This document shows, one piece after another, positions 28,814 to 32,500 of a stretch of 32,500 nt of DNA (positions are counted from its first letter, which is position 1; each line of letters opens with the position of its first letter). Location: contig NZ_NPDS01000009.1 in NCBI RefSeq assembly GCF_002811925.1, positions 1 through 32,500 of the forward strand, read 5' to 3'. Position numbers and translations under genes: made by a program. The notes under the pieces are model-generated. The model was not told the DNA's origin. It searched no databases and saw only the letters and a program-made list of their open reading frames with translations. Source of the DNA: Leptospira barantonii (GTDB lineage: Bacteria; Spirochaetota; Leptospiria; Leptospirales; Leptospiraceae).

Positions 28814-29647
28814 ATGTCCTCATCCCCCGACAACAACAAGAATTCAGATCCTCTCATCATCGCCGGAAAAACGTTTCAGTCCAGACTCTTTTTGGGAACC
28901 GGAAAATTCTCCTCCGGGCAAATCATGCAAGAAGCGATTTCAGCTTCGGCAACGGAAGTGGTCACGGTTGCTCTTCGAAGAGTAGATCTCGAATCACCCG
29001 AGGACGATATCTTAAATCATATCGATCGAAACAAAATTCTTCTTTTGGCAAACACAAGCGGAGCGAGAAACGCGGAAGAAGCGATTCGTCTCGCAAGATT
29101 TGCGCGTGAACTCGGCGCGGGCGATTGGTTGAAGTTGGAAGTCACCCCCGATCCGGTTTATCTTCTTCCCGATCCTATAGAAACCTTAAAAGCCGCCGAG
29201 GTTCTTGTTAAGGAAGGATTTAAGGTTCTTCCTTATATCAACGCCGATCCGATTCTTTGTAAACATCTGGAAGAAGCCGGATGTGCTACCGTGATGCCAC
29301 TTGGTTCTCCGATCGGTTCCAATCTCGGAATTCGCACAAAAGCGAATCTTGAAATCATCATCGCTCAATCCAAAATTCCGGTGGTTGTGGACGCGGGGCT
29401 CGGTTTGCCATCTCACGCCGCGGAAGCGATGGAACTCGGAGCCGACGCGGTTCTTGTCAATACCGCGATCGCGATCGCGAAGAATCCGGTAGAAATCGCT
29501 AAGGCGTTTCAACTCGCGACCATAGCGGGAAGATTGGCGAGACTTCACGGAGGAAGCGGCGGGAAATCGAAATTAGAAGCGTCCGCGTCCAGTCCTCTCA
29601 CCGGTTTTTTAAACGAAGAGGAAAGAAATGTACTCGGAGATTTTTGA
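28814..29647 (+). CDS. thiG: Thiazole synthase ThiG
   Basis: 277 aa from the chosen ATG, a TIM-barrel protein. Diagnostic are [18 protein letters not shown] near the N-terminus, the [10 protein letters not shown] segment, DWLKLEV with the Schiff-base lysine (Lys107), [14 protein letters not shown] and [30 protein letters not shown]. It forms the thiamine thiazole from deoxyxylulose 5-phosphate, ThiS-thiocarboxylate and dehydroglycine. The open frame reaches upstream to a TTG at 28724, but that would encode the leader hairpin and 30 residues not typical of the family. The stop overlaps thiH by 20 nt. No thiS gene is adjacent. Confidence 0.96.
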   Translation: MSSSPDNNKNSDPLIIAGKTFQSRLFLGTGKFSSGQIMQEAISASATEVVTVALRRVDLESPEDDILNHIDRNKILLLANTSGARNAEEAIRLARFARELGAGDWLKLEVTPDPVYLLPDPIETLKAAEVLVKEGFKVLPYINADPILCKHLEEAGCATVMPLGSPIGSNLGIRTKANLEIIIAQSKIPVVVDAGLGLPSHAAEAMELGADAVLVNTAIAIAKNPVEIAKAFQLATIAGRLARLHGGSGGKSKLEASASSPLTGFLNEEERNVLGDF

Positions 29648-30746
29648 TAAAATTTCCTTTCAAGACGGGGCCGAGTTCGTCCGTTCCAAAACGAAAAACG
29701 AAGTCGAAAACGCCCTTCATAAATCCGAGTATAGACTTCCTCTTACATTCGAAGATTATGTTTCTCTCATATCTCCTTCCGCGTCCCCGTATCTCGAGCG
29801 GATGGCGTTTTTTTCCAAGGAAATCAAAAAGGAAAGATTCGGAAACACGATTCAACTCTACATGCCCTTGTATCTTTCCAACGAATGTAGATCTTCTTGT
29901 CTCTACTGCGGGTTCAGTTACGAGAATAAGATTCCGCGTAAAACGTTAAACGAAGAGGAGATTCGACGCGAGGCCTCCGTTCTCAAAGAAAAGGGAATCC
30001 GGCATCTTGTCGTATTAACGGGAGAAGATTACAGCAAAACGAATTTGGAATATATCTCCAAGGCCGTATCCATTCTCAAGGAAAGTTTCGACTCGATCGC
30101 GATCGAAATTTATCCATTGGACGTCGAACCTTACCGAACCATGATCGAATCCGGAACCTCCGCGCTCGTCGTTTATCAGGAAACGTATGATCCGGAAGTT
30201 TACGCCGAAAATCATTATCGTGGAATCAAAAAGAATATGCGTTACAGGCTCGACGCACCCGATCGGGGAGGGTTGGCGGGTTTTAGAACCATCGGACTCG
30301 GTGCGCTTCTCGGACTTTCCGATCCTCTCGGAGAATTGTGTAAACTCGGAGAACATGCAAAATATCTAATGAAAGAATACTGGAGAACTTCCTTCCAAGT
30401 ATCACTTCCGAGGATGCGACCGGCCGCGGGAGACTTTCAAAAGATAATCCCTATAAGCGACAAGGAATTCGTTCAATATCTGTTCGCGTTTCGGATTTCG
30501 TTTCCGGATATCGGGCTTGTTCTTTCCACAAGAGAATCGAAAACCATTCGGAACAATCTCGCCACTCTCGGGATTACACAGATGTCCGTTGAATCCAAAA
30601 CGGAACCGGGAGGTTATACCGATTCGGGAGCGCTCAAACAATTCGAGATCGAGGACAACCGAACGATTCCCGAACTTGTTTCCGTTTTGAAAAACCTGGG
30701 ACTCGATCCGGTCTTTAAAGACTTTGATCGTACACTTCTTCGTTAG
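29628..30746 (+). CDS. thiH: 2-iminoacetate synthase ThiH (radical SAM)
   Basis: 372 aa radical SAM enzyme. The cluster motif is [10 protein letters not shown] (Cys87, Cys91, Cys94), preceded by [14 protein letters not shown]. Other family features are [40 protein letters not shown] and RMRPAAGDF. It cleaves tyrosine to give dehydroglycine for ThiG, releasing p-cresol. Its presence rather than ThiO fits a lifestyle able to cope with low oxygen. The ATG lies inside the end of thiG (20-nt overlap), so the two are coupled. Confidence 0.96.
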   Translation: MYSEIFDKISFQDGAEFVRSKTKNEVENALHKSEYRLPLTFEDYVSLISPSASPYLERMAFFSKEIKKERFGNTIQLYMPLYLSNECRSSCLYCGFSYENKIPRKTLNEEEIRREASVLKEKGIRHLVVLTGEDYSKTNLEYISKAVSILKESFDSIAIEIYPLDVEPYRTMIESGTSALVVYQETYDPEVYAENHYRGIKKNMRYRLDAPDRGGLAGFRTIGLGALLGLSDPLGELCKLGEHAKYLMKEYWRTSFQVSLPRMRPAAGDFQKIIPISDKEFVQYLFAFRISFPDIGLVLSTRESKTIRNNLATLGITQMSVESKTEPGGYTDSGALKQFEIEDNRTIPELVSVLKNLGLDPVFKDFDRTLLR

Positions 30747-30762
30747 TCGTCTTTACATAAAA

Positions 30763-30788
30763 AAAGAGCAACGATTCCGTTGCTCTTT
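30763..30788 (-). terminator. Bidirectional terminator between thiH and the Cys-rich gene
   Basis: Perfect 11-pair stem AAAGAGCAACG / CGTTGCTCTTT with an ATTC loop. On the - strand it is followed by further T residues (seven T in total), a textbook terminator for the Cys-rich gene. On the + strand the T-run is only three, weaker, for thiH. Confidence 0.85.
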
Positions 30789-30835
30789 CGGGTTCGAAAC
30801 GACGTAAGCCGTTCGAAGGAAACTTTGTCTAAAAC

Positions 30836-31120
30836 TTATTTTTTGGTCGCGTTGTAAGTGTTAACGATACAATCGTTGAACGGTTTACACTGTGACTTGT
30901 GATTTTCAAAACAAGCCGCAACTGCCGCAGTGTGTTTTTTGCAGGAGTTCAAACAACCCGCTTTCACTTTGGTCTTTTCGTCCGCGCTGAGTTTTCTCGG
31001 TGCGTTTTGTTCCACACAACCGAAATAAAAACCGCAGATTTCATTACAAGCCGCAGATTGTGCCGACACGGAGCCGGTCAGAATCAGGAAAGAAAGAATC
31101 AATAGAAAGAGATGTTTCAA
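30836..31120 (-). CDS. Small secreted Cys-rich protein
   Basis: 94 aa. A signal peptide is clear (Lys2, hydrophobic 4-17, SVSAQS cleavage region near residue 20). The mature part has eight cysteines in a repeating pattern (CNEIC, GC, GCLNSC, AC, QC, DC), suggesting a disulfide-stabilised helical fold in the periplasm or outside. I associate this with leptospiral Cys-rich small exported proteins of unknown role. The start is TTG with an excellent AAAGGAGAAG sequence 4-7 nt upstream. Only 21 bp separate it from the 3' end of the tRNA-Met gene on the same strand, so it is probably read from the tRNA transcript. Confidence 0.82.
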   Translation of the reverse strand: MKHLFLLILSFLILTGSVSAQSAACNEICGFYFGCVEQNAPRKLSADEKTKVKAGCLNSCKKHTAAVAACFENHKSQCKPFNDCIVNTYNATKK

Positions 31121-31126
31121 CGTCTT

Positions 31127-31216
<90 letters not shown>

Positions 31217-31293
31217 TTTTGTTTGGACCCGATAAAATCGGTTCCAGTGCTATTTTTTTCAAGGGAATTGCCCTGTCAAGGTTTCCTTACGCG

Positions 31294-32500
31294 TTAGGAC
31301 TTCCAGATTTCGATCAGAATTTTCCACGCAGAAGAGGAAGAATTTTCCTCCATTTTTTTCGTCGTCAGTTCCTTTCTTTCTTTCCAGAGATCTAAAACGG
31401 AATTTGAAATTTCGGTCTGCAAGGATTTCCATTCTTCTTTGGAAGAATCGTTCCAAGACGTAACCGATGAAGAATCCTGAACCGTTTTCAAACGTTCCAA
31501 AAGTTCCGGAATTTCGAACTCTTCCAATTCTTCGATTCGATTTTTTAAAGTGGATTCGAGAACGTCTTTGGAAACCTCGTATTCTTTCTGAAGCAGAGAA
31601 TGATAAAAAGATTCTTCCTCGTTTGCGTGACGAGATACTCTGGAGGCGAATCTATGTTCCGTCAAATCCCTCCAAGATTCGTTTTTGGAAAACTTCGGAA
31701 AAGAATGAGGAACGGAATCCGATGTCTTCGTTTCCGGCGAAGAACCGTCCCGATTTTCCCAAGCGTCCAAAAGGGAAGAATTCAAAATCAAAAATAAAAA
31801 CGAAGCGCTGAGCCAAGGAGAAACGGAAATCTCCAAAGAAGAAACGTTCCCGTTCTTATCTTTTTTGTATGAGGGAGAATTCTCCTCATCCAATCCGGAA
31901 AGAATCGATCCGGAACGCGCAAACCAAACGGATAGAATGTCCGCACAACGCGAAAGATCGATTCGTAGTTTACAAAAATTGAATTCGATTTTTTCGGAAA
32001 TCGTTGAAAGAAGATAAATCGCAAAAAGACTTTGAGTTCCGTTTAATTTCGGAGTGACTAAAAAGAATTCTCCCTCTTTCTCCGAAATTCTTTCCACAAA
32101 ACTTCCCGGTATCGGGAGATCTAAAATTCTTTCCAAGTCGATTCTGTCCGCGGAAAGAATTTGAAACTCGAGTTGGAAGAGGGGAGTTTCAAAATGTTTT
32201 TTCGTTTTATGATGAAACTCGGTTTTTAATTTTTCCTCGATCGAAACGAGTTTGGAAGAAATCGTTTTCGTCTCCGAGGCAAAGGGAAAGTAAATGGATT
32301 CTCCCCAAACATAAGCGGGGAAGAATTTGGACGGAACTCCGGACGCACCGAGACTCGGCGAATCTGTAAGAACGGAGATGGAACGGGACGAGGATTCTTC
32401 CGAACCGGAAAGTTCGAACTCCTCAAAGATTGAATCCGGAAATTCGATACGATACTTTGCGTTTTGTTCTTCGGCCCATACTTTCACTTGGGCAAAAAAT
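31294..32500 (-). CDS. Unknown protein, 5' end beyond the window
   Basis: The frame is open to the right edge of the window. An in-frame GTG at 32487 could start a 397-aa product, but the residues before it (FFAQ) look like the end of a signal peptide, so the true start is probably outside. The first two thirds are Ser/Glu-rich mixed alpha/beta with one hydrophobic stretch (WLSASFLFLILNSSLLDAW, about residues 220-238). The last 130 residues are charged and predicted coiled coil (LLQKEYEVSKDVLESTLK, then EELEEFEIPELLERLK). No family recognised. Confidence 0.65.
   Translation of the reverse strand, partial: FFAQVKVWAEEQNAKYRIEFPDSIFEEFELSGSEESSSRSISVLTDSPSLGASGVPSKFFPAYVWGESIYFPFASETKTISSKLVSIEEKLKTEFHHKTKKHFETPLFQLEFQILSADRIDLERILDLPIPGSFVERISEKEGEFFLVTPKLNGTQSLFAIYLLSTISEKIEFNFCKLRIDLSRCADILSVWFARSGSILSGLDEENSPSYKKDKNGNVSSLEISVSPWLSASFLFLILNSSLLDAWENRDGSSPETKTSDSVPHSFPKFSKNESWRDLTEHRFASRVSRHANEEESFYHSLLQKEYEVSKDVLESTLKNRIEELEEFEIPELLERLKTVQDSSSVTSWNDSSKEEWKSLQTEISNSVLDLWKERKELTTKKMEENSSSSAWKILIEIWKS

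Overview
The window reads as chromosomal DNA of a Leptospira (spirochaete). Supporting signs are a DUF1564 protein (a family I know essentially from Leptospira), a lipoprotein whose relaxed lipobox has Asn before the Cys, a small secreted Cys-rich protein of leptospiral type, and codon usage rich in GAA/AAA/TTC with frequent TTG starts. Base composition looks moderate rather than very AT-rich, so a mid-GC species of the pathogenic clade (for example kmetyi-like) is more likely than L. interrogans. The species is not settled by reading. No phage, insertion sequence or CRISPR array was seen.

Layout. 1-2900 (- strand): a surface lipoprotein with an IPT/TIG-like domain, a secreted HET-C/zinc-phospholipase-like protein and a DUF2721 membrane protein. 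3247-7155: two membrane-anchored sulfatase-fold phospho-transferases (phosphoethanolamine-transferase-like and LtaS-like), convergent with no intergenic base. 7452-11066: a compact operon of TetR regulator, membrane fusion protein, FtsX/MacB-type permease and ABC ATPase, with a well-formed promoter and operator. 11139-13109: an RlmL/THUMP-like rRNA methyltransferase and a VapBC toxin-antitoxin pair. 13402-15809: a small membrane protein, then (- strand) a class I aminotransferase overlapping a prepilin peptidase. 15968-22459: a large AAA/VWA protein of midasin/VWA8 type, then smpB, der, plsY and a conserved unknown gene closed by a hairpin. 22573-23265: a small ORF and a membrane protein whose ribosome-binding site lies in a hairpin. 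23312-28008: a DUF115 (Maf-like) protein divergent from smc. 28132-30746: DUF1564 divergent from thiG-thiH. 30836-32500: a Cys-rich secreted protein directly behind an elongator tRNA-Met, and a partial gene of unknown function running off the right edge.

Most genes are housekeeping: ribosome rescue (SmpB), ribosome assembly (Der), phospholipid acylation (PlsY), chromosome structure (SMC), thiazole synthesis (ThiGH) and rRNA methylation. The less ordinary items are: a two-copy palindrome that may link the phospholipase-like and sulfatase-like envelope genes; a TetR protein with a histone-like lysine tail; an apparently leaderless VapBC operon with its operator between -35 and -10; an AAA/VWA protein with a degenerate second ATPase module, a broken MIDAS motif and an A10 tract between its halves; an SMC with no recognisable hinge; and a tRNA placed 21 bp from the start codon of a small secreted protein.
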